From Dama dama (taxonomy: Eukaryota > Chordata > Mammalia > Artiodactyla > Cervidae), in the NCBI RefSeq assembly GCF_033118175.1, contig NC_083691.1:21177001-21241000 (forward strand): DNA of 64,000 bases, given 5' to 3'. Below the pieces are notes generated by a model that was not told the origin of the DNA, searched no databases, and saw only the letters and a list, made by a program, of their open reading frames with translations. Below, piece after piece: positions 22,736-33,362 of the stretch. Made by a program: the position numbers and the translations under genes. Position 1 is the first letter of the stretch. Each line of letters begins with the position of its first letter.

Positions 22736-23330
22736 CTAAACCTCCACTTGTGTTCTTTTATGACATGATACTGCATGGATATCTCTCAGATAGAAGAATG
22801 ACTTGTTCACCTGAATTTTTCTCATTGTTCTTGGTTGCTATGTGGTCATGCAGTTCTACCACTCAACATTTTTTTGGTAATAGGGGCTTGGGATAAAACA
22901 GAGTTTCTCTGAAGTTCTCTCTCTCCTTCTTTCCACAGAGAGAACTTGTTGCCCCCGGGACGGACTTCTCTGACAGGGCAGTGACAAACAGGAGTGCCTC
23001 AGCTGACAGAAGGAGACACAACAGCTAAGAGTGATGGCGGCTAGCTGAAAATATACACTAATCTAATCTTCTGGCTGTTCTAGATGAATCTCAGGAATGC
23101 GGGAGGCTAGCATGTCAGAGAGGCAATTATTGGCCGGACGCAGGATTGCATAATACGATGATGACTCGGGCTTCCTGCTTCGGCTCGCATGTGGTGAGCT
23201 TGCCAAGGAAGGTTTATCTTCCCAAGAGAAACATGCCAATTTGGGGAGGATGTGAAGTAACTGTGATTATGGGAAAAAAGACGTGCTTAATGTGAAAATA
23301 GTCAAGGTCTCTTTCAGTTTGTACTTTGGA
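22736..23330. other. Low-copy sequence; no gene seen
   Basis: No repeat recognised. The part around 23030-23220 is CpG-containing and repeat-free (TGGCCGGACGCAGGATTGCA), unlike its neighbours. Confidence 0.4.
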
Positions 23331-23490
23331 TCTCTTCATATTTTCTTTCTCTCCTTTTCTTTTTTCTTTCTTGACTCTTTCTGTCTCTCCTTCCTCCCCT
23401 TCCTCTCTCTTTTCTCTTTTCATCTTTCTCTTTGCTGTCTTTCTGTCTCTATTTTTCTGCCACTTTGTCTTTCTCTCTGAATTTCCTTGT
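23331..23490. repeat. Polypyrimidine tract (C/T-rich low complexity)
   Basis: About 160 bases of T/C with few purines on the plus strand (CTTCTTTTCTCTC type motifs). Not a clean tandem repeat. Short open frames through it are low-complexity artefacts. Confidence 0.85.
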
Positions 23491-24399
23491 TTCTCTTATC
23501 CTTTTTCGTTTTGCTTTTATTCCAACTGTCCTCCTTGCTTTCTGTTCAAATCTTCACACTGAGATTTAGTGTTTAAGGCAAGTGCCTCGGTTCATTTCCC
23601 ATAAAAGAAGATGCTGATAAAAAGCCTCTCTGATGATTTTGCATGGAAGGGATCTTGCAGACTACAGATTAAATGGAAAGGACTCTGTTATTTAATATGC
23701 AACCAGCTGGTAGACCTCTTTGGTAACCAAACAAGCAAACTACTATGTGCCTCCTTTTTCTCTAGAAAGACCCACAGCACATTTCTACAACTGCACTTCC
23801 TATAACTGCTCAGTTACTGGCTCTGACTCCTCAGAGTGGCCAGTAAAATGCTTTCAGAGAGAAAAATGGCTCACTTAAACAAAGAAGAATAGAAGAAGAA
23901 AAAGGTCTCTTATAGACATTTCTTTAAAAGAAAAATTTAAGTTAAAAAAAATTTTTTTTTTTAGATGAGAATGGTGAAATCCAGGGTGGTAAAGTGACCA
24001 GCCCCCAGTGACACAGCTGTCCACTAGAACTGTTGTCACCAGAAGTCCCACTCCTGGTTCAATTTTCCACTAAATCATTATGCCTCCTCCCTTTCTATTA
24101 GATGAGACACTTTTGTGTAGATACAGAAATGGAATGTGGCAGCTGAAGAAATTATGGGGTTACCAAACATTAAAAGTGTACAAAACCTGACATTTTATAG
24201 AGTGTCCCTCAGTGAGTACTTTTTACTTTCTAAAATGATTTTGTACCATAAGAGAAATTACATTAAGAAGATAGAAAAATATATAATAGCACTTAGAGAC
24301 TTGTTTACATTGAATTAAAATTCTCATGAACACCTTTTTGGGGAGCTTAAAGGGGTCAGCTTTAATTATCTAGAAAATACACCTAGTTCACTCAAAAAA
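23491..24399. other. Low-copy sequence with a possible MIR scrap
   Basis: AGTGACCAGCCCCCAGTGAC...AGAAGTCCCACTCC around 23990-24060 resembles minus-strand MIR. Poly-A/poly-T at 23944-23962. No gene seen. Confidence 0.4.
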
Positions 24400-24636
24400 T
24401 TCACAATGAGTGATTAGCCACTTGCTGAATATGTGTAATTTACCAGGCTCAATTGTAGGTGTGTAGGCATTTAAAGGAAATTAACTCACATCTTACAATT
24501 TTCTTATGAAGTTTTGTTGTCTTATTTTTAAAATGGAAAAGAAGATTCAGAGAGGTTAATCACTTGGCTTACACTGATGCAGCTAGTAAGCTGGTAGGTC
24601 ATTGCTGAAACACTAGTCTGTCTGCCTCCTACTCCT
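24400..24636 (-). mobile_element. MIR SINE, minus orientation
   Basis: ATTCAGAGAGGTTAATCACT, then GATGCAGCTAGTAAGCTGGT and CTAGTCTGTCTGCC. Near full length and diverged. Confidence 0.7.
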
Positions 24637-25256
24637 TTTCCTTTTTTCTCTTCTCTCTCCACTGTGTGCCAGGAACCCTCCCAGGTACAGATGAAAGCAA
24701 GATCTTACTTCATTTTGGTAATGTAACTCTTTCCCCTCTATGCCCTTGATAAAAACTATGACAGCATTTAAGAAATACAGGATGGATTTTACATCATCAC
24801 TGCATAATTAACCTAGATGCTACGTTTCCTACTAAGGAATTAAAATTACTCTGTTCAAAGTTTGGATTTTCCTTCCAAAGAACATGTATTCTTTCATTAC
24901 CTCCCTTGTCAACTGTCAAACAAAGTATTATACCATAGACACAATATTTTAGAAGAGGAAATCAGTATAACATATTTGAGCTCATCCTCCCTAAATGGTT
25001 AGCATTGCACACTTGCAGTAGGGCTTGCATGTTGTTGGTATGTTCTTTTAACACTACATAGTTGCATAGAGGTCCTGAATGCTTACGACGGCTGATCACA
25101 CTTGATTGTGTTCTTTTATTAGTAAAATATCTACATGATAATCATGGTCAACCCCTACATTGTCCCGGATTCTTCCAGCTGGGCTCATTCTTTACTGTAT
25201 TGGATTCCTGAGCCAATTCAGAGCTACGATGGAGAAGACTTTAGCAGTCCTACTCT
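24637..25256. other. No recognised feature
   Basis: Low-copy AT-rich sequence; nothing identified. Confidence 0.4.
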
Positions 25257-25278
25257 GGGGGGTGGGGGTGGGGTGGGG
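25257..25278 (+). other. G-quadruplex-forming motif
   Basis: Four G runs of six, five, four and four separated by single T residues, on the plus strand. This pattern is predicted to fold into a very stable parallel G-quadruplex. It lies in low-copy sequence, not in a repeat. Confidence 0.8.
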
Positions 25279-25464
25279 CCTGCTGAAATGAGACTGGCTG
25301 ATTTTACCGTGTGCCATTTCCATGCCAAGGATGCACCTTAGTGTCATGTAGCTTCAAACACACACATCACCATCACCATCCTCCTTTCTCTTCTCCCACC
25401 TCCTTCTATTTATCACTAATATCTCCATCCCCAACATCCCCATGACCAATCTTCAAACCAATGC
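25279..25464. other. No recognised feature
   Basis: Contains a short CACACA / (CATCAC)n run at 25359-25380 and then C/T-rich sequence. Confidence 0.4.
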
Positions 25465-25632
25465 TCTGAAACAGAAATGATGACTTTTTTCCAGATGAGA
25501 GCATCATGACTTAGAGAGTTTAAATAACTGGCTGAAGACCACCAGTGTCATAAATGGATATGGGCAGAATTCAAAGCCAGGCTTGTCTACCTGCAGCGTC
25601 CAAAGCCTGAATCACTACCTAAACACTAGGTT
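25465..25632 (-). mobile_element. MIR SINE, minus orientation
   Basis: CCAGATGAGAGCATCATGAC, GACTTAGAGAGTTTAAATAA and GCAGAATTCAAAGCCAGGC follow the MIR complement order. Confidence 0.65.
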
Positions 25633-26839
25633 GTCTTTACCCTCCAGGCCCCACTAACCGTTTCCATGGTCTATGTTCTAGATTTGGCACCTCTCACCAT
25701 GACCCCCTCCACCCATCTGGTACTGACATCTCTCCAAGCCACATCTTTGGTTGAGCAGACTTCCCCTGAAGCTCTGCTGGGGCTGATGGTTGTGACCAGC
25801 TCAGCTTCCTCAACCCCTCTTCCTAGCCCACTGAGGTTTCCTAGTCCATCATTCTCTTTCCTTAGAATCCAGTTGTAGCTGACGTCACAGAATGACTGGT
25901 GCCCAAACATCTTGCGGTTAAGAAATTTCCAGGAATCATCCTCTATATTAAAATAATGTTAACCACGCCTTAATTGCAATACATCTCTTGCCTCATAACA
26001 CACTGCTTCACTGAAAAGCTACCTTCTTGAGCTAATCCCCTTCTGCCACTGACAAATTAGACAGCTGCAGTATAAGACTGACCTGAAAGAAGCCAGTCTT
26101 GAAAGAAGACTGTGGGCACCCAGTGGTGCCAGGACAGACTGACAGGCAGTCCCTTCGTTGGTTTCAGGTGTGTTTGCATTCCAATGTCTATTCCACCTGA
26201 CTCTGGCATCTGATCTACAGCTGTTACTGGTCTCTGTTCCTGTACTTGGGAATGGCCACACGTCTCTGCTTCTTGCCCTGTGCCTCTCACAGTGTCGAGA
26301 AAGAACTCTCTGCCTGCAAACTGCTCATTTTGCTACTGAGATGGCCTGCCTTGCCCCAGCCCAGTCCCTTCCTGGAAAATGACACTCAGTTTGTTCCCTG
26401 ATGACAGGGGAAATAGGCCATTTCTCACTTCTGCCACCAACCAGCAAATACCCCTTAGACACTCTCACTCACCCTTGAATCTGGCAAACCACAGGGATCT
26501 AACTTCCCAAACCATCATAAAATAAAGGGATTAGACCAAAAGTACAGAAGTTGAAAGACATAGATATTTCCAGATGAAGTTATGTGTATTTCCCAATACC
26601 CTTTTGTTTCATTGGTTTTCAAATAATTCTTTCCACTTGCTTACTCCACATGGAGATGTTAAGAAAGACGTAAAGAAAAAAAAGAAAAAAAAATCCTCTG
26701 CAATGTTGCAGAAAAAGTCTGGCTCCAAAAGTCCCAGATCTCAAACCTGATGACTTGAAAGTGAAAGCCCAGGGTTGTATGGAACAGGAGGTGGGTGCGG
26801 GGGTCTCTGCTTTGATACTCCCTTGCTGAGTCATCCTGG
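25633..26839. other. Low-copy sequence; no gene seen
   Basis: Open frames of 70-80 codons occur on both strands around 25666-25910 and 26019-26382 and overlap each other. None shows a recognisable domain. Confidence 0.45.
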
Positions 26840-28250
26840 GCATGTCTTTCTACTTTTCTGGGTTCGCTCAGCAGTTCTTATTTACAAAGTCAGTAAATTC
26901 TATAGGTCCCTCCCAGGATGGTGATGTGAAGGAAAAAAAAGTGGAAGGTTGGCTGCCTTCACAGCTCTCTGTTAGGCATCCTGATGGTCAGTGTCCTAGG
27001 CGGAGGCTGTACCGGAAACCAGGTGGACAGACACCTGCCACCCTAAATCCCAGGAACTCTCGCGGGATTGTGGAGAAGAGGGCCGAGGGGAAGGGGGCGT
27101 GGATTAACCCTCCTCTGATTCGTCAGAAGCCACTCCCCTGCAGGACCCGGTGTGAGTCATACACCGTTCCCTGCCACGCTAAGCTACTTCCAAGATGTTT
27201 ACAGAGACTTCAAGGGGTGAACCGAGTTATTAAAAGAGTAGCAATTAGGGTGGCCCATCCCAGCAATTTAAAGTTTCCTGTCTAAGGAAGCATGCGGGGA
27301 GGGGGTGGAGGTCAGGGAGGGGAGAGGTAGGAAGGCTGCTTGTCTCCTGATTGGAGCTCTCTTATGATTTCCATTCCTGAATACGGAGACAGGGGGCACA
27401 GAAAGATGGCCCCAGCCTCCAGCTCCCTGGAGGACACAGTTGTTCCAGGAGTTGGTTGGGTCCCCTTTTCAAAGAAGTGTCTCTCCTTTCCCTCTCTGGG
27501 GAATCCTGACTCTGCTTTTAAAGCCTTTGGGCATCTTTGGCCTGCCTCGGACTGTTACGCTGTGTTGGAAGCTGCATGATAAATCACTCTTTGCACCTTG
27601 GCTGCCGAGGCGCTTGTAGAGAGAAGTTGCTGTGTGATTTACAGCTGCTGTCTGAGAGGGCTTTTCCAAACGGCCAGCTCAGACCAGAGAGAATCATCTC
27701 TGGAAAAATGAGCATTTTGTGTAGTACAAACTGATGCTAAAGGGAGGAAAGAGGATGACTTTGTTCAAAACCTACTGACCATGGCTCCCTCCAGTTAGCC
27801 CGAATCTCCAAGTTCATTTCTCCCAGGCAACTTGAGCTCCAGAAATGAGGTCCAGCAAAGTGGTGTGTTGTGAGAGGCCCGCTGGAGCCCTGCTAGGGAG
27901 AGGGGAGCTTCCTTTGGCTGAACTGAAGTTACACAATGCTGGGCAGGCCCTCTGACTTGTGGTCATGGTTTCCCAGAACCCCAAGGGGCCCATCCAGGAA
28001 ACCGCCCATGTTCCCTGGCCTTATCATCTGCTCCCTCCCAAGGGGATTTCATTTCCTTTATTGTTTTCCACGGTTGCTGTTGGAAGTCAGGTGCCCAGGA
28101 CCAGCTTGAAAACGGGTTGCTTCCAACGTGCTTCACTTTTCACCAGCAGCGACGAGTGGTGGGGAGATTGTGAGCTCTGTGTAGAGAAAACTTTTTATTC
28201 TATTTCTGGTTTATTCCCATATGACAGGTTAAATGACCTCTTCTAGTGTT
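26840..28250. other. Repeat-poor, GC-richer block; candidate conserved non-coding region
   Basis: About 1.4 kb with no recognisable SINE, LINE or LTR, in a window otherwise dense with them. Base composition is higher in GC than the flanks. It holds an AP-1 type site TGAGTCAT at 27153-27160 (another, TGAGTCA, at 26827), a GC/KLF-like GGGGGCGTGG near 27094, and a run of G tracts at 27296-27326. A 147-codon open frame (26842-27285) has no domain and an ordinary start context. I infer a possible regulatory element; the sequence alone does not prove it. Confidence 0.35.
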
Positions 28251-28263
28251 AATTCTTCATCTC

Positions 28264-28297
28264 CAAAATCAAAAAATCAAAATCAAAATCAAAATTG
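28264..28297. repeat. (AAAATC)n short tandem repeat
   Basis: Five imperfect units of AAAATC. Confidence 0.8.
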
Positions 28298-28340
28298 AAA
28301 AATGATTGTTTAGATTAAACCTAACGTAGCTGACACAAAG

Positions 28341-28493
28341 TAAATATATATATAAATTTATATATGTAAGTGTATATATCAAGTAAAATAAATATATAAA
28401 TATATATATTCCCAAAGTAAATACATAAATATATAGACATATATACATAAACATATGTATATATGTTATATCCATATATATATATTTAATATT
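28341..28493. repeat. A/T-rich block with TATA and AAATA runs
   Basis: About 150 bases nearly all A and T, mainly alternating TA with interspersed CATA. Such DNA melts easily. Reading frames here are compositional artefacts. Confidence 0.85.
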
Positions 28494-29419
28494 CTGTTGC
28501 TTGTTTCCCTTTGGTTTTAGGTTTTTTTTTCTTTTGCTTTTTCCCACCTAACAGTTTTTCAGCATACATTTATATGGAAACCCAAAAGGAACGCTTGAAA
28601 ATACGAGAGTTATAATTTAGTACCACTTGCTAAAAATAACTTTCCTTAAGACTAGATTTGACTAGATATTTTTAGTTCAAAAGCTAAGGGTTAATGAAGA
28701 TGTTATTAGGAGTCATACTTTGCTGCAGGTCATAGATCATGAAGAACAAGTGAGCTTTTTCATGTAGAGGGAACAAAGGTTTTTATCTTCAGGTGAAAAA
28801 TTTCCCTGGAAATGTTTAATGCTGAAGGAAGTGACAGGCCATTTGAAAAAGGAGAAGAATGTGATCACTTTTGCTTCCCAACAATGGAGTGTCTCCCTTC
28901 TGAGGAAACTTGGAACTCATTTTCTTCAGGAAATGTGCTACATTTATTCTGAAATATAGAGCTCCTGCTTCCCACTCTGCCTTTTATTACAACTCCTTGC
29001 CCATGCTAATACTCCGAGAGCAAAAGTGTGAAATGCAGCTCTATTAAGCAGAAATGTAAATCGTTCCTTTCTTCATTCATTCATCTTTCTTCCTTTTTCT
29101 TCCTCTCTCCCTTCCTTCCTTCCTCCCTCCCTCCCTCCCTTCTTTCCCTCCTTATTCCCCCAGCTGCCATCTCTCTCCTTTTTCTTCTTTCTTTCCTTGG
29201 ATCTATGATTTAGTTAAGAGCATGCACAGGTGTGCCTGATCTCATGCCTATATTTAAATCTCATCCCAGAGATGAGAGTCTATTACCTCTTGGTATTAGA
29301 AATTTTGCTTGAGAAACAAGGGGAATAGACAAAGCTAGTTATTGTTAATGCATCCCTTCATCTTCTCAGATAATACTAGATTGAGATTCTTCCATCTGTG
29401 CATCTGTGCTCCATGCCTG
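28494..29419. other. Low-copy sequence with a pyrimidine tract
   Basis: 29066-29200 is C/T-rich (CCTTCCTTCCTCCCTCCC) with CCTT-type units. The rest shows nothing identified. Confidence 0.5.
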
Positions 29420-29441
29420 CACACACACACACACACACACA

Positions 29442-29473
<32 letters not shown>

Positions 29474-29500
29474 GTCTCTCTGTCTCTTTCTGTCTCTCCT
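29420..29500. repeat. Compound microsatellite (CA)n(CT)n(TCTCTG)n
   Basis: About eleven CA units (29420-29441), then about twelve CT units, then TCTCTGTCTC-type imperfect units. Likely polymorphic. Confidence 0.95.
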
Positions 29501-29569
29501 GATCCATCTCCCAGCTAAGCCTGTGTCCCCTGCTTTCCTCTTCAGTCTTTGAAGAGTCCTCCTCCTACT

Positions 29570-29944
29570 TCTTTTGAACTGTGGTGTTGGAGAAGACTCT
29601 TGAGAGTCCCTTGGAATGCAAGAAGATCCAACCAGTCCATCCTAAAGGAGATCAGTCCTGGGTGTTCATTGGAAGGACTGATGTTGAAGCTGAAACTCCA
29701 ATACTTTGGCCACTTCATGTGAAGAGTTGACTCATTGGAAAAGACCCTGATGCTGGGAGGGATTGGGGGCAGGAGGAGAAGGGGACGACAGAGGATGAGA
29801 TGGCTGGATGGCATCACCGACTCGATGGACATGGGTTTGGGTAAACTCCAGGAGTTGGTGATGGACAGGGAGGCCTGGTGTGCTGCGATTCATGGGGTCG
29901 CAAAGAGCCAGACACAACTAAGTGACCGAACTGACTGAACTGAT
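29570..29944 (+). mobile_element. BovB 3' end (ART2-like), little diverged
   Basis: From TTTTGAACTGTGGTGTTGGA to GTGACCGAACTGACTGAACT. Contains the small hairpin GACTCT-TG-AGAGTC at 29595-29608. Confidence 0.94.
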
Positions 29945-29998
29945 ATCAACTGGACATCTTGTCTGATCAGTAGATTTCCGACAAGGCTATGCATGCAT

Positions 29999-30141
29999 GC
30001 CTAGTCACTTAGTCGTGTCCGACTCTTTGTGACCCTTTGGACTGTAGCCCACCAGGCTGCTCTTTCCATGGGGTATTTCAGGCAACAATACTGGAGTGGG
30101 ATGCTGTTTCCTTTTCCAGGTGATCTTTCCAGCCCAGGAAT
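29999..30141 (-). mobile_element. Bov-tA SINE, head-truncated, minus orientation
   Basis: Body present (CTTAGTCGTGTCCGACTCTT), but the sequence leaves the consensus after CCAGCCCAGGAA, so most of the tRNA head is missing. Confidence 0.88.
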
Positions 30142-30689
30142 AAGGACAGAGATTCTAAGTTTCTTAGAAACTCCCAGCTGACTTGGGTGTGGATGGCCTG
30201 TGAACCACACATTGAGTATCAAGGGGATAGAGGGCAAAGCAGTAAGATCAAATTTAAGAGACTAGAGTGAATTCTTTGGGTTTTGTTACAAACTGCCTGT
30301 GTGACCTTCTGGAGTTCTTTCTTATTTATAGGTCCCTGGTATGCCCACTTAAGAATTGAGGGAACTGGGCTAGCTAACTTCTAAGATCTTTTCTGATGTT
30401 GTCTTACTCAATTTTAGATTTTTACTGTTTCTAGTCTATTCAGGAGCTCCACTAAGAAACAAAGAACAAAGCAAGCCTCAAGCTTGTGTGGTGGAAAGTG
30501 GGTGGGAACACATTAAGGGAAGCTAAAGGCAAAGGAACTCCTTTTCCTACTACTGTGAGCCTTGTCCACAGTATGGCTGCCTTAAAAGCACTGACTAATA
30601 AGAAAATGCTAGCATTCGCTACTAAAGTCCCACTGGCTTCTCATTCATCACCTGGACTTTTGTAAGAATTAAATGAGACAGTTCAAGGA
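30142..30689. other. Low-copy sequence with a possible MIR
   Basis: 30280-30400 (CTGCCTGTGTGACCTTCTGG...) resembles a plus-strand MIR. Otherwise nothing identified. Confidence 0.4.
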
Positions 30690-30890
30690 TGTCCATCAAC
30701 ACCTAGAGGCTGATGTTTGATACACTCACACATCAGAGTCTTATACAGCCATTGAAAGGAATAAGAACTAAAGGGATGGACTTGGCAGGGATTTCCATGA
30801 TGTATTATTGATTGGAAAAAGAAAGTAGATCAAGTGTGTATTGCATTATCCAGGTTTTGCAGAACAGTGCCATGAATGTGCATGTCTATC
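30690..30890 (+). mobile_element. L1 ORF2 3'-end fragment
   Basis: AGGATGTCCATCAACACCTA, TATACAGCCATTGAAAGGAA and ATTTCCATGATGTATTATTG are the diverged versions of the C-terminal L1 ORF2 segment. Stops throughout. Confidence 0.7.
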
Positions 30891-31004
30891 CACAGACCAC
30901 CCCATTAAAATTGCACACCAGACCCCTGCCACTCCTGCTCATTACCCTCCTGTTCTGCTTTACTTTTCCTCTGTTTCCCTTTTTCTGTGTTCATTGTGGG
31001 TCTC

Positions 31005-31190
31005 CTCCCATTAAAATGTATAAGTTGTATGAGGTGTGGAATCTTCATGGGCTTTTGTGTTGTTGGCTTATGTCTTCTTTCCTTCATTCTTGCATCCTCA
31101 GAGTCTAGCACAGTGCTTGGTACACAACTGGTGCCTAGTAAATGCATGTCAACCAAGTGACTATTTGAACTGAGTGAATGAATGCCCATG
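31005..31190 (+). mobile_element. L2 LINE 3' end
   Basis: CTCCCATTAAAATGTATAAG...CAGAGTCTAGCACAGTGCTT...CTGGTGCCTAGTAAATGCAT...GAGTGAATGAATGCC is the L2 3' terminus in order. Confidence 0.75.
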
Positions 31191-31534
31191 AAGATGAAGG
31201 AAATATGGAAGGCATAATGTGAAGTGGAAGGCATGAGGGGGTAAGTTAAAGAAAAGAGGAAGAAACAAGCCCCATTGGCAACAGGATGGTGATAGGACTG
31301 TGTTTATGTGTCCATGTGTTTGTGCCCGAGTCCCTCAATATGCAGGTGATGAATGGACCTCCTGAGACACCTAACAGACATTCTGCAGCTACTGCCTTCA
31401 TCTCTCATTTTCACGGGATCTCGGGATTGATAAAGGAGTTACCTAGTGGTGACCCTGGTACTGCAGTCCATTCTCTGCATCATCCCCCGTCCCCCCTCCT
31501 CACCTCCCCACAGATCTTACGTGCTGACAATCAA
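31191..31534. other. No recognised feature
   Basis: Low-copy sequence; nothing identified. Confidence 0.4.
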
Positions 31535-31655
31535 AGATGTGACTTCTGATCCCCATACTGCTACCATCAGGGTGTATGGCCTTGGGCAAGTCAGTTCTTT
31601 GTCCTGGGCCTTGGTTTGATCATCTTTAAAATAGACCCAGTGACATTGTTCTCAG
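31535..31655 (+). mobile_element. MIR SINE fragment
   Basis: TATGGCCTTGGGCAAGTCAG and ATCATCTTTAAAATAGACCC are the MIR core. Confidence 0.75.
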
Positions 31656-31844
31656 CACATATGCAGGTTCTTGTGAAGGCGGTGGAGACAGTCCTGTCCT
31701 CCTACTCTGGGCTCTTCCTCTAGATCTCTGACCCACTTTCCCTCCCTGGCTGTGGTTACAAATGCAAATGCTTGTTTCACATTCAGACACTTGGTCGTGA
31801 GTCTCTGTGCAATAACACCATCTGCCTGATCTGTCTGCAAAGCA

Positions 31845-31930
31845 TCACCACAGTCAGGGTAGGGATTGTGTCTTATCTCTGAATTGTCAGCACTCAGCCA
31901 GGGGCCTGGTTCAGAGCAGGGGCCCAGACC
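31845..31930 (+). mobile_element. L2 3'-end fragment
   Basis: AGGGATTGTGTCTTATCTCT and CAGCCAGGGGCCTGGTTCAG match the L2 3' end region. Short. Confidence 0.55.
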
Positions 31931-32772
31931 TCTTTGCTAAGCTCTGTGAATGTACACACCAGATGTCATCTGGGATCATCTTACTTCTCTGGGTTCAGGT
32001 AGAGTTGGCTCAAATACTCAGTCCCATGACTTGGATGAGTCCAGACTCTGGCGGATAAATCTGAGAATTCTGGCCTTTCTTCCTACTGCTTTCTGCTGTT
32101 TCTTCTCTGGGGTTTCACCTGTTCTCTTGGTTTTTACATGCTCCAAACTGAGCTCAAAATTCTGCCCCTAAACTAATCCTCATTCAAAAAATAAAAATCA
32201 CCTGAGCTAAGGCTATTATGGATCCAGGAGATGTTTCTGAAGAGTCAGATAGTCTTGCCTCACCTGTGTGACTTTTGAAATCCTTATAGGCATCACCTCT
32301 GCCACTGGAAAGACTTTCAAAATCATTGACTCAGCATTCAACTTTCTGGCTGAAACTAGTTTCCCCAGAAAGTATCCACTTCTTTGCCAGGCCCTTGTTC
32401 CTCCCCAACCAATCTAGAAATTCCAGCAAATAAAATTTCTCCAGCCTCCAGGCAAGTGTACCAAATCATTATGATGCTCTTTCCACAGTCTTATATTAAC
32501 CTAAATGAAGTTCCAGATGCTTCTCAGAGTATACACACCTGATGTGTTACTCTATGTACAGTTAGAGTTTAGGACAAATGAGGTGCTATTTATGAAAAGC
32601 AAACAAATATTAACTTTTTGGAGTAACATGTATTAATGAACTCTTGTTGTATTCAGTATTCACTTACTAAGCATTTGCTAAAGAGTTGACTTCTGTGCTG
32701 TAGGCTGGTCACCCTGAGGTGAATTCACCTTCTGTTAGGAGAGAGGACATGCACCCACATTTCTTTAACACA
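31931..32772. other. No recognised feature
   Basis: Low-copy sequence with no gene or repeat I can name. Confidence 0.4.
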
Positions 32773-32886
32773 GGTTCAGTTTAGTTCAGTCACTCAGTCA
32801 TGTCCGACTCTTTGCGACCCCATAAGTTGCAGCACGCCAGGCCTCCCTGTCCATCACCAACTCCTGGAGTTTACCCAAACTCATGT
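32773..32886 (-). mobile_element. BovB 3' terminus, very short copy
   Basis: Only about 114 bases: from GTTCAGTTTAGTTCAGTCAC to CTGGAGTTTACCCAAACTCA. A heavily 5'-truncated BovB insertion. Confidence 0.88.
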
Positions 32887-33016
32887 TAGGAACTGTTAAA
32901 ATAGGTTAGAAACTGTTAATATCATACAATAGAGGTAAAAACAGGGTATGGGGTTCAGAAGCAGAAGGATACCATTATGGACACATCTATACTGTGATTG
33001 TAAGGGATGGCACAAC

Positions 33017-33362
33017 TGTCTGCTAGGACTGCCAGGACAAAAGTGTTGTAGATTGGGTGACTTCTATAGCAGACATTTTTTAATAGTTCTGGAGGCTGGA
33101 AATCCAAGATCACAGTTGATTTGATTCTTGGTGAGGACTGTCTTCCTAGCTTGCAAGTGGCCACATTTCTACAGTGTTTTCAGATGGTAAAAAGAGTGAG
33201 CAGTCTCAAGCATCTCTTTTTTATAAGGACACTAATCCTATTGGATCAGGGCCCCACACTTACAACCTCATTGAACCTTAATGACCTCCATTAAAAAACT
33301 TGTTTTCAAATATAGTCACATGGCGGGTAAGAGCTTTAACACATGGATTTTTGTCCATAACA
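33017..33362 (-). mobile_element. MLT1-type MaLR solo LTR, minus orientation
   Basis: Begins TGTCTGCTAGGACTGCC (complement of the LTR 3' end), contains GGAGGCTGGAAATCCAAGAT and TTATAAGGACACTAATCCTA, and ends TTTTTGTCCATAACA (complement of the LTR start). About 346 bp; no internal region. Confidence 0.8.

Noticed and set aside
23331..23562. Open frames rich in Ser, Phe and Leu
   Set aside because: Produced by the C/T-rich low-complexity tract.
26842..27285. 147-codon open plus frame in repeat-free DNA
   Set aside because: No recognisable domain and no splice or promoter support; kept only as part of a possible non-coding element.
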